64,000 nucleotides of DNA. Source: Acidobacteriota bacterium. Its GTDB lineage: Bacteria > Acidobacteriota > Terriglobia > Bryobacterales > Bryobacteraceae. The DNA is taken from positions 46,683 to 110,682 of the forward strand of contig JANXRE010000171.1 of assembly GCA_025353165.1 (NCBI GenBank), written 5' to 3'. A program made the translations under genes and the position numbers. A model generated the notes under the pieces. That model was not told the DNA's origin and searched no databases. It was given only the letters and a program-made list of their open reading frames with translations. This document shows positions 26,778 to 34,535 of this stretch, one piece after another. Position 1 is the stretch's first letter. Each line of letters opens with the position of its first letter.

Positions 26778-27791
26778 TTGTTTGAGTTACAATTTCCCGG
26801 AGCCGTGCTGGCCCGCGTGGCGGCGGTGTATGGAGACGAGTGTGACCTCCTGACCGAGGCGGGCGTCGTTCGCGCCGAGACTACAGGTGCGCTCCGGTTC
26901 TCCGCCTCGGACTCCGAACGTCCCGTAACCGGCGACTGGGTCGCGGCCCGCATTGTCGAACCGGGGCGTGCGTTGATCCACGCCGTCCTGGCGCGCCGGT
27001 CCATGGTCTCCCGGCGCAGCGCGGGCAAGCGTCATCGCGAACAACCGCTGGCCGCAAACATCGACGTCGTTTTCATTGTTTGCGGGCTTGATGCGGACTT
27101 CAACCTTCGCCGGCTCGAGCGGTATATGACGCTGGCGCGCCAGAGCGGCGTGGAGCCGGTCGTCGTCCTTTCCAAAGCCGATCTGTGCGGCGATATCGAG
27201 TTGCGCGTCAGTGAAGTCCGCGCAATCAGCGGGGGCGCGGATGTCGTGGCTGTCAGCGCGCTACGCGGCATCGGGGTCGATTCAGTCGCGTTGCTTCTCG
27301 GTGGCGGCAAGACGGCGGCGCTGCTCGGCTCATCTGGCGCGGGCAAGTCGACTCTCGTCAACGCGCTGTTGGGCCAGGAACTGCAATCCACCAGGCCGGT
27401 GCGCGAGAGCGATGGCCGCGGCCGGCACACCACCACGCGCCGGGATCTAATTCCGCTGCCGGGAGGCGGCGCACTCATCGATACGCCGGGTCTGCGCGAA
27501 CTGCAATTATGGGCGGACTCGGACGCCGTGGACGGGGCGTTCGCCGAGATCGCATCGCTCGCCGAGTCCTGCCGGTTCCACGACTGCCGTCACGAATCGG
27601 AACCTGGGTGCGAGGTGCGGGCGGCGCTCGAGCGCGGGGACCTCGAACCCGCCCGTTGGGAATCCTGGCGCAAACTGCGGCGCGAAGCGCGGCGGCATGA
27701 GTTGCTCACGGACGTTGCCGCGGCTGAGGCCGCGAAGCAGCGCTTGCGCTCGATCCACAAGGCGATGCGAGTGCACAAAGAGCGCCATTAA
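26778..27791 (+). CDS. rsgA: Ribosome small-subunit biogenesis GTPase RsgA
   Basis: 337 residues, probably from the TTG at 26778 with a GAGG-type site upstream. It shows the circularly permuted GTPase order: an N-terminal OB fold, then G4 (VVLSKADL), G1 (GSSGAGKSTLVNALLG) and G3 (IDTPGLREL), followed by a zinc knuckle (CRFHDCRHESEPGC). RsgA acts in late 30S maturation in the cytoplasm. The length is normal. Its stop overlaps the stop of the convergent propeller gene by four bases. Confidence 0.95.
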   Translation: MFELQFPGAVLARVAAVYGDECDLLTEAGVVRAETTGALRFSASDSERPVTGDWVAARIVEPGRALIHAVLARRSMVSRRSAGKRHREQPLAANIDVVFIVCGLDADFNLRRLERYMTLARQSGVEPVVVLSKADLCGDIELRVSEVRAISGGADVVAVSALRGIGVDSVALLLGGGKTAALLGSSGAGKSTLVNALLGQELQSTRPVRESDGRGRHTTTRRDLIPLPGGGALIDTPGLRELQLWADSDAVDGAFAEIASLAESCRFHDCRHESEPGCEVRAALERGDLEPARWESWRKLRREARRHELLTDVAAAEAAKQRLRSIHKAMRVHKERH

Positions 27792-29305
27792 TCCGCTAAC
27801 GCGAAACAGTGCAGCTTGCCGTCCCACGTCACGGCGAAAATACGGCCTTCTGAAATCGCCAGGCCGCTGAAATGAGCGAAGCTCTTCAGCGCCGGTCCGC
27901 TGGAATACAGCGGCTTGCCGTTTTCCGCGTCGAGCGCGTACAGAATTGCGGGGACCGATTCGGCGATGCGCTGCTTCGAGGTTGTAATCACGCCGCTGCC
28001 GCTCACCTGGCGCGTGGCGTCGCCCGATGCGAGCGCAAAGACGATTCCGTTTGCGAAAATGGCCGGGTCCGGCGCGACCATGTTCGGCGACCGCCACATC
28101 GGGATCACTTCCGGTTTCCCGTTTTTCTCCTCGACGTGGAAAGCCATCATGCTGCCGTCGGGCGCGTCGCCGTTTGTCGCGCGGAATGCCGCCGCTTTCC
28201 CGTTCTGCGGACCGTACGCCGGCGCGGCGAGCCAGCGGCCGCCTTTCTCCTCCCAAGTGGTCATGGCTCCCCAGAATCCGCGCGACGCGAAGTTCGCCTC
28301 TTCGTTCGTGAACGCCGAACTGCGGTACAACGGGGTGCGGTGATCTTCGCCGCCGATGGATTTTGCATCCAGCAGGAAGATGACTCCTTCCTTGCCCGAA
28401 CCGGCGATCACTTCCCTGCCCTGGAAGCGGAAACAGACCGGCGTCATGTTGCCCATGTCGAGATCTTTCTTATCGACCCAGGCTTGATTGCGGGGCGCGA
28501 ACCAGTCGGCGAGTTTCAGAGTCTTGGGCTCGAGGGCGATGAAGGCATCGGAGAATTTGCTCGCCTCGGGTTCGAAACGTCCGTCGCCTAATTCGGCGTA
28601 GATGCGGCCGTCGAGTCCGATCAATACGCCCCCGCGCCCCCAGATTCCGCCGTACGTCCGGAACGTGGCAACCGGCCGAGCCGGGTCGCGCATATCCATC
28701 GCATAAACGCCGTCATGGGGTCCGCTGCAGCTTTGCGATAGCGCGGTGTAGAGGATGCCGTCGGCCAGGTTCAGGCTCCAGCTCTTGGAGAACGGCGGTA
28801 CGAATTGCGCCGGCGGCGTGCGGTCCTCGCCGTTGATGACGTTGAGTGAATGCAGTTTGCCGTCGCTCGAAATGGCGTATACCGTTTTCGATTCCCGATC
28901 GATGTAAGGCGTCGTGATCTGCGCATTCGGACACAGCCAGCCGCCGGTGTCTTTGTTAGGCGGAATCCCCTGCCGGTCGAATTTCTTACGCCACAACGTT
29001 TTCCCGCTCTCGGCATCGATGCCATACAAGGTGTCTGAACTGCCGCCCACAACGACGACGTCCTTCACTCCCTGCAACGTGTAGCTGTTCGCGAGGACGA
29101 CAGGAGCGGTCAGCGACCACAACTCGAGCGGTTCGTTGTCGAGCTGCGCGCTCCATTGAAGACGCAGCTTGGACACATTAGACTTCGTCAGAGTCGTTTC
29201 GCTTCGGGCCCAACCCGTCCGCTGCGCATCGCCGCTATAGGTCCGCCAGTCATCCGCGAGCAGCAAGCCGGCGGCGAAGGCTAGAAGAGACACCAGGAAG
29301 CGCAT
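27788..29305 (-). CDS. Secreted PQQ-type beta-propeller protein
   Basis: 505 residues with signal peptide MRFLVSLLAFAAGLLLA. Repeated propeller blades of the PQQ type are visible (VVVGGSSDTLYGIDAESGKTLWRK, KTVYAISSDGKLHSLNVING, AILYALDAENGKPLYSSG). The DDWRTYSGDAQRTGW start is like PQQ-dependent dehydrogenases and BamB-type propellers. No heme-c motif is present and I cannot confirm the PQQ-binding Cys pair or the catalytic Asp, so dehydrogenase activity is uncertain. It probably acts in the periplasm. It is convergent with rsgA. Confidence 0.85.
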   Translation of the reverse strand: MRFLVSLLAFAAGLLLADDWRTYSGDAQRTGWARSETTLTKSNVSKLRLQWSAQLDNEPLELWSLTAPVVLANSYTLQGVKDVVVVGGSSDTLYGIDAESGKTLWRKKFDRQGIPPNKDTGGWLCPNAQITTPYIDRESKTVYAISSDGKLHSLNVINGEDRTPPAQFVPPFSKSWSLNLADGILYTALSQSCSGPHDGVYAMDMRDPARPVATFRTYGGIWGRGGVLIGLDGRIYAELGDGRFEPEASKFSDAFIALEPKTLKLADWFAPRNQAWVDKKDLDMGNMTPVCFRFQGREVIAGSGKEGVIFLLDAKSIGGEDHRTPLYRSSAFTNEEANFASRGFWGAMTTWEEKGGRWLAAPAYGPQNGKAAAFRATNGDAPDGSMMAFHVEEKNGKPEVIPMWRSPNMVAPDPAIFANGIVFALASGDATRQVSGSGVITTSKQRIAESVPAILYALDAENGKPLYSSGPALKSFAHFSGLAISEGRIFAVTWDGKLHCFALAD

Positions 29306-29450
29306 GGCATCGAGTCTATCTCAGAACATTATGTTTACGATGTGATCCAGGTTCGCGCGGGACCCGATCAGAATGTGCAGATTCCGGCGCTGATCATCGT
29401 AAACCAGGATCCGGGATGTAGCGCCGCGCGAGTGGGAACGGCGTTGAGGA

Positions 29451-29864
29451 TCACGTCTCTTGCCGCGACGTATTTCGGCCGGTCCGCGTGATGGCAGCTC
29501 GAGGATCTCCTTGCGGAGTGGGACCGTAGTAGAAGTATTGCTCTGCCACTTCGGATTCCCCCAGGACGATTCGCATCCGATCCGTCCGCGTCGCACCGAC
29601 ATCGTAGATGTAAGTCGCCGAAGTTTTGAAGTTGATATCCACCGTGAGATACCGCGGCTCAAGGAGCACGCGCGTGCCCTGTTCGGTCACGCGAAACGGG
29701 ATCGCGGTTCCCGTCCTGGGCGACCGGGTCTGAGGGCGCTCTCGCCATTCCAACTCGGCGGAGCCTTCACTTCCGCGAAACTCGACGAAGTTGACCGAGA
29801 CGGTATAGGCGACCGGCTGCCCTGCCGCGGCCGCTGCCAGCAGAAGCGCGGCGGCGAATCTCAT
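29451..29864 (-). CDS. Small secreted protein of unknown function
   Basis: 137 residues with signal peptide MRFAAALLLAAAAAGQPVA. The mature part is beta-rich (FRVTEQGTRVLLEPRYLTVD, MRIVLGESEVAEQYFYYG). Its start overlaps the stop of the M24 peptidase gene (ATGA), so it is the last gene of that operon. The -1 frame continues past its stop with protein-like sequence (ILVYDDQRRNLHILIGSRAN, then LDHIVNIMF) to a stop at 29321. The C-terminus may therefore be frameshifted. The family is not recognised. Confidence 0.65.
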   Translation of the reverse strand: MRFAAALLLAAAAAGQPVAYTVSVNFVEFRGSEGSAELEWRERPQTRSPRTGTAIPFRVTEQGTRVLLEPRYLTVDINFKTSATYIYDVGATRTDRMRIVLGESEVAEQYFYYGPTPQGDPRAAITRTGRNTSRQET

Positions 29865-31042
29865 TGGCCGATCAGCACCAGCCGGTCCTGCGCGGCTCCG
29901 GTGACTCGCGCGGCTTTCTCGCCGACGAAGACATTCACTTCGGACCGCACGCCGAACTCCGGCAGGTAAATTCCCGGCTCGATCGAGAAACAGGTCCAGG
30001 GAATGATTTGGCGGTCGTCGTGCGTTTCAAGATTGTCCATATTGGCGCCCGTTCCGTGAACGTCTTCGCCGATGGAGTGCCCGGTGCGATGGATGAAATA
30101 TTCGCCGAATCCGGCGTCGCGGATGTGCTGCCGCGCCGCGTCGTCAACCTCGAAGCCGTGGATGGGCGCGCCGGCAGCGACCGCCGTGGTGACGAGCTGA
30201 ACCGCCGCGGCGCGAGCGTCACGGACAATCGTGAATACGTTCTGCAGCGCCGATGGCGGCTGCGCGCCGCAATATCCCATCCAGGTGATGTCGTAGTAGA
30301 CCGAACCCGGCCGCTGAAGTTTGGCCCACAGGTCGATCAACACCGTATCGCCCTGCTCAATCGACACGCTGGAATCGGCCGCGGGCTCGTAATGAGGATT
30401 GGACGCGTTCGCGTTCACGGCGCAATCCGGACCATCCTCCGCAAACAGGCCGCCGGCGGCGAATCGATCGCGCAGGAACTGCGCCACGTCCCATTCGGTG
30501 ACCCGCGATTTCGCGCGGAGGCGGCCGCCGATCAAGCCGAACGCGTCGCGAAGCGCGCTGTCCACCAGCCGCCCGGCTTCCAGATGCCCATCCAGTTGCT
30601 CCTGATTCCAGCGCGCCTCGAAATACTGGAGCAGATTCGCGGAGCTGACGATCTCAACGCCCAAGGACCGGATCAGGTCAATGGTCCCGCCGTCCACCAG
30701 CGACACGAGCGGGAGCGCGCAGTTCGGCGACCACTGCATCGCGATTCGCCGAGCGCCGCCCAACAACTTCTCGATGCCGCTGGCCTGTTCACCCCAACTG
30801 GAGTACGCCGTGCGCGTGCCGGGGAGTTCGTCCAGGTGATGCGACTCGATGCGGTGAACCAAGCCGCGAGGCTCGCCCGCCGCCGGAACATAGTAATACC
30901 AGCGTCGGGAAATAATGCCTGGAGGATGCAGATTAAGCACGCGGTACGCCAGCGGATCGCGCGCATGGTGGTCGAAGAACAGCCAACCGTCCAAACCCTG
31001 CTCACGCAGCGCCGCCTGAATTCCTTCTAACTGCATACTCAT
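29861..31042 (-). CDS. M24-family metallopeptidase (Xaa-Pro aminopeptidase/dipeptidase type)
   Basis: 393 residues from the ATG at 31042, which overlaps the stop of the transporter gene; the frame stays open further upstream but only as a shadow of that gene. Residues about 1-160 are the creatinase-type N-domain, and residues about 165-390 the pita-bread fold. The dinuclear metal ligands are visible: Asp in VLIDLWAK, Asp in YYDITWMG, His in HRTGHSIG, Glu in FSIEPGIY and Glu in VRSEVNVF. It cleaves Xaa-Pro bonds in peptides in the cytoplasm. Placement beside a peptide importer supports use of imported peptides. Confidence 0.92.
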   Translation of the reverse strand: MSMQLEGIQAALREQGLDGWLFFDHHARDPLAYRVLNLHPPGIISRRWYYYVPAAGEPRGLVHRIESHHLDELPGTRTAYSSWGEQASGIEKLLGGARRIAMQWSPNCALPLVSLVDGGTIDLIRSLGVEIVSSANLLQYFEARWNQEQLDGHLEAGRLVDSALRDAFGLIGGRLRAKSRVTEWDVAQFLRDRFAAGGLFAEDGPDCAVNANASNPHYEPAADSSVSIEQGDTVLIDLWAKLQRPGSVYYDITWMGYCGAQPPSALQNVFTIVRDARAAAVQLVTTAVAAGAPIHGFEVDDAARQHIRDAGFGEYFIHRTGHSIGEDVHGTGANMDNLETHDDRQIIPWTCFSIEPGIYLPEFGVRSEVNVFVGEKAARVTGAAQDRLVLIGQ

Positions 31043-32346
31043 CGAACGTCCCCCATAAGCCGCCGCATGAACGGAATCAGCAAAGTTAGAATAAGCAGAC
31101 TCACTAAGGTTATCGCAGCGACAAACCCGAACATGGCGAGCAGCGCGCCGGCCCCAGGCCGGTAGAAACTCGCCACAAAACCCGCCATATAATTCCCGGT
31201 CGCGATCGAAAAGAACCACACGCCCATCATCAGGCCCACCATCCGCCGAGGCGCGAGTTTCGTCGTTGTGCTTAATCCCACCGGGCTCAGCAGCAGTTCG
31301 CCGATCGCCTGAAAGAGGTAAACCAGAACCAGCCAGATGGGACTGACCGGCCCGGCGGTCGTTAGCGTTGAACCATACAAGATGATGCAGAACGCGATCA
31401 CGGCGGAGGCCAGTCCCCATGCGAATTTCGATGGGCTGGAGGGCTGCCGCTCTCCCGCGCGCAGCCAAATCCAGGAGAACAACGGCGCGAGGGAGACGAC
31501 GAAAATCGGCTCGACCGACTGGAACCAGCTCGACGGAAACGCGAAGCCGAGAAGATTCTTGCGCGTGAGCTGTTCGGCAAAGAGCGTCAGGCTGGACCCC
31601 GCCTGCTCGAACGACATCCAGAAGACGGCGGAAAAGACGAAAAGAACGCCGATGGCGCCGATCCGTTTCCATTCCCCGGCGGTCAGCGGCGCGTGCGCGT
31701 TCCCGTCTCCAACCCGCCGCGGCTCAGGCCGCTGGCCGACATGCGCCACGCTGGACCGGAATCCGAGGAACTGGATCAGCCCGAGGATCATCACGGCGCT
31801 GGCCGTCGCGAAACCGAGATGCCAGCTCACTCGTTGCGCCAAATATCCGCACAACAACGGAGCCAGAATCGCGCCGGTATTGATGCCCATGTAGAAGATG
31901 GAAAAGCCGGAGTCGCGCCGCGGATCACGCTCGCTGTAAAGCGCGCCGACCATTCCGCTGACATTGGGTTTCAGCAGCCCCGTGCCGAGCGCCACTACCA
32001 CCAGACCCGTGTAGAAGACGCTCTCGGATCCCAACGCGATCAGTCCATTGCCGGCGGCGATTCCAATTCCGCCGAGCAGCACCGCCATACGCCCGCCGAG
32101 GAAGCGGTCCGCCATCCACCCGCCCGGGATCGACATGGCGTACACCGAACCGGTGTACAACCCGTAGATGGTGGCCGCCCGCGCCGTGGGGAAACCCAGG
32201 CCGCCGGTGCTGACCGGAGCCACCATGTACAGCACCAGGCACGCGCGCATGCCATAGTAGCTGAACCGTTCCCACATCTCGGTGAAGAACAGCGTCGCGA
32301 GCCCGCGCGGATGCCCGAAAAAGGCCACGTCGGAGCGGATTGCCAT
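31039..32346 (-). CDS. POT/PTR2-family proton-coupled peptide transporter
   Basis: 435 residues from the ATG at 32346, one base overlapping the stop of the ABC gene; a start 33 bases upstream is possible but lies in that gene. The first helix carries the POT signature FFTEMWERFSYYGMRACLVL (compare ExxERFxYYG). Later come FSIFYMGINTGAILAPLLCG (the second POT motif) and about 12 hydrophobic helices. It imports di- and tripeptides across the inner membrane with protons. The downstream M24 peptidase is translationally coupled. Confidence 0.93.
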   Translation of the reverse strand: MAIRSDVAFFGHPRGLATLFFTEMWERFSYYGMRACLVLYMVAPVSTGGLGFPTARAATIYGLYTGSVYAMSIPGGWMADRFLGGRMAVLLGGIGIAAGNGLIALGSESVFYTGLVVVALGTGLLKPNVSGMVGALYSERDPRRDSGFSIFYMGINTGAILAPLLCGYLAQRVSWHLGFATASAVMILGLIQFLGFRSSVAHVGQRPEPRRVGDGNAHAPLTAGEWKRIGAIGVLFVFSAVFWMSFEQAGSSLTLFAEQLTRKNLLGFAFPSSWFQSVEPIFVVSLAPLFSWIWLRAGERQPSSPSKFAWGLASAVIAFCIILYGSTLTTAGPVSPIWLVLVYLFQAIGELLLSPVGLSTTTKLAPRRMVGLMMGVWFFSIATGNYMAGFVASFYRPGAGALLAMFGFVAAITLVSLLILTLLIPFMRRLMGDVR

Positions 32347-33566
32347 TAAACGAACTCCCGGTCCCGATTGCGCGTCCACGAAATGGAAGCGCGCAAGTCG
32401 GCTACGCCGGCGAGATCCCTCGTGTCGACAACCGTGAATTGTACGGCGTCGTCGAGCCAGTCCTGGCTCGAACCGTCCCAGTGCTGCGCGGCGACGGTGA
32501 TCGTGTAGTCCTGCCGTGTGAGGTTACATTGCATCACAAAGTCGATTTCGATAATGTCGCCCTTCGCGAACCGGCCGAAATCGATCTGGTCCACGCGAGT
32601 ATTCGTGCCGTACACGTCGATGCCCAGGCGGTTGCGGATGAGCAGCCCGAATACCGGCTGCTCCACGTCGCGCGTGAACTCAGCTTCGACGTGAACCGTC
32701 AGGGCCTCGCCGGCATTCACCGAAGAGACGCGTTCGCCCCGCGCGTTCCGCAATTCAACGTTGCGAATGTGGCTGGATCCGTCGCCGTGCCGGAAGCTCG
32801 CGCCGCTCACCTCGCGCTCCACCGCTCCGCCCTCGCCGGCCTGGCGGTCGAGAACGTACCCGACGTACCGGTTGACGACATCGCTCGGTGTGCCCTCCGC
32901 CGTGACACGGCCATTGAGCAGAAAGACCGCGCGGTCGGCAAGCCGCTTCACCAGGCTCAAATCGTGAGAGACGAACAGCACGGTGACGCCGCGCGCTTTC
33001 AGTTCCTCGAACTTCTTCACGCACCGGTTCGCGAAGATCGCGTCGCCCACGGCCAATGCCTCGTCGACAATCAACACGTCGGGACGAACATGAATCGCAG
33101 TAGCGAACGCCAGCCGCATGTACATGCCGGTCGAGTACTCCTTCACCGGACGGTCGATGAATTCGCCGATTCCCGCGAACTGCTCGATGACTGAGAAGGA
33201 CTCCTCGATCTCGCGCCGGGAAACACCCATGATTTCGCTGCTGAGAAAAACGTTGTCCCGCCCTGTGAATTCAGGGTTGAATCCCGCGCCCAGTTCGAGC
33301 AGAGCCGCCACCCGTCCCTGCCTCAGCACGCGCCCGCTCGAAGGTTGCAAAATCCCCGCCGCAATCTGCAGCGCCGTGCTCTTCCCCGATCCGTTGGGCC
33401 CCACCAGGGCCAGCATCTCGCCGCGATCGACCTGAAACGACACATCGCGCAGCGCCCAGAAATTGTGGACCGGCTTGCGGCCTATCAACGGGATGATCTG
33501 CCGCAGCCGTTCCGCAGGATGGCGGTATAGAGGATAAATTTTTGAGACGTGCTGTACCAGGACCAC
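32346..33566 (-). CDS. Wzt-type ABC transporter ATP-binding protein with C-terminal carbohydrate-binding domain
   Basis: 406 residues from a GTG at 33566. The nucleotide-binding domain (about 1-240) has Walker A GPNGSGKST, the signature YSTGMYMRLAFA, Walker B VLIVDEAL and switch VLFVSHDLS. The C-terminal 150 residues resemble the Wzt beta-sandwich that binds the glycan to be exported. Such ATPases pair with a Wzm-type permease for O-antigen or teichoic-acid export. No permease gene is next to it; the gene upstream belongs to the phage-like cluster. It heads the coupled operon with the POT transporter and M24 peptidase. Confidence 0.9.
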   Translation of the reverse strand: MVLVQHVSKIYPLYRHPAERLRQIIPLIGRKPVHNFWALRDVSFQVDRGEMLALVGPNGSGKSTALQIAAGILQPSSGRVLRQGRVAALLELGAGFNPEFTGRDNVFLSSEIMGVSRREIEESFSVIEQFAGIGEFIDRPVKEYSTGMYMRLAFATAIHVRPDVLIVDEALAVGDAIFANRCVKKFEELKARGVTVLFVSHDLSLVKRLADRAVFLLNGRVTAEGTPSDVVNRYVGYVLDRQAGEGGAVEREVSGASFRHGDGSSHIRNVELRNARGERVSSVNAGEALTVHVEAEFTRDVEQPVFGLLIRNRLGIDVYGTNTRVDQIDFGRFAKGDIIEIDFVMQCNLTRQDYTITVAAQHWDGSSQDWLDDAVQFTVVDTRDLAGVADLRASISWTRNRDREFV

Positions 33567-33583
33567 GGCGTAACCTAAACTAT

Positions 33584-33603
33584 AGCCGGATCGAGACCGT
33601 CAG
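33584..33603 (-). repeat. 20-bp direct repeat, copy A (copy B at 34540-34559)
   Basis: The 20 bases at 33584-33603 are identical to 34540-34559. In copy B they encode the last residues (LTVSIRL) of the 1306-residue tail-tip protein. Copy A also reads LGRSLTVSIRL and a stop in one frame, but no gene leads into it. The pair brackets the 289-residue gene, suggesting a duplication or recombination event. Confidence 0.75.
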
Positions 33604-33620
33604 CGAACGCCCCAGCGCGG

Positions 33621-34490
33621 CTACACCCCCAGTTGCTGGCCGATGCGCTTCAGTAAGGCCCGGTCGTCGGCGTTGAATCCGTCGGCTGCCGGAGCGGTTT
33701 GAACAGTCCAAATGAAGCTCGCGCCGCTGAACTCCGTGTGGATCTCTTCGTTCGCCGCGAGCGGACGAGTCAGCGGCACCGGCATCTCGGCGATTCCCGG
33801 GGGCGCGGTTTCCGGGCTTGCCGAAAACCAGATCTTTCCGCCGTTCATGAGCTTGCGAAGCCCGGCGAGGCCCTTCCTGGTGTACCACTGGCGCACGATT
33901 GGCGAGGCTGGATACAGATTGCCCTGTTGCGACCCCGACACCACATGCAGCCAGAACCAGCGCACGTCCGCAATAGTTGGATCGTTTGCGCTTTTCTGGT
34001 AAGCGACCTCGGACGAGTTCGCGGCCGCCGGATGCGAATTCTCGAGGTACTCCACGGTTCCCCAATCGTCCGTCGTACCGGTCGGAGTGGGGTCGTTGAG
34101 TAGAGCGACCAATGCTTTGACATCCGCCTCATGCGTGAGTTCGGACCCTTGGATGGTTACCGTTCGGGCCGTGCCATCCAGCAGCGTGATCGCATAGGAG
34201 GCAGTCACCGCGGGATCGCTGTACACGACCGAGCCGTCGCCGTCGTGCCCGGCGAAATTCGGCTTTGCATAGTCGACCCCCGGTTTCAATGGGTAGGCCG
34301 GATTGTTTACGCCGTTGACGACGCACGGGTACGACGTGGCGTTCGGGTCGTCGATCGCGAACCGCCAAATCGGGAGGCCGGTCCGATAGCTCGGAGCTAC
34401 CTGCCGGGTGTCGGATTCGTACGCTTGGCGCGTGGCCCAGGTTTTGACCTGGATCGACGACACCGGAGTGATGTTCGGTTGTGTTGACAT
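33621..34490 (-). CDS. Hypothetical protein at the distal end of the virion-gene cluster
   Basis: 289 residues (MSTQPNITPVSSIQVKTWAT). No signal peptide or membrane segment. Segments such as DGDGSVVYSDPAVTASYAIT and SELTHEADVKALVALLNDPT look like a soluble mixed fold. I do not recognise it. It follows the tail-tip gene by 45 bases on the same strand and lies between two copies of a 20-bp repeat. It could be a tail fibre-associated or cargo protein; neither can be supported further. Confidence 0.65.
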   Translation of the reverse strand: MSTQPNITPVSSIQVKTWATRQAYESDTRQVAPSYRTGLPIWRFAIDDPNATSYPCVVNGVNNPAYPLKPGVDYAKPNFAGHDGDGSVVYSDPAVTASYAITLLDGTARTVTIQGSELTHEADVKALVALLNDPTPTGTTDDWGTVEYLENSHPAAANSSEVAYQKSANDPTIADVRWFWLHVVSGSQQGNLYPASPIVRQWYTRKGLAGLRKLMNGGKIWFSASPETAPPGIAEMPVPLTRPLAANEEIHTEFSGASFIWTVQTAPAADGFNADDRALLKRIGQQLGV

Positions 34491-34535
34491 GCTATTTTTC
34501 CTTTCACTTGGTCTTTAAGCTACTAGCCGGTCTAC

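Noticed and set aside
26546..26785. 79-codon plus-strand frame before rsgA
   Set aside because: No ribosome site, no recognisable protein character, and it runs into the rsgA start.
29861..31672. M24 peptidase extended to 603 residues
   Set aside because: The first 210 residues are the transporter gene read in another frame; the start at 31042 overlaps its stop and gives a normal-length enzyme.
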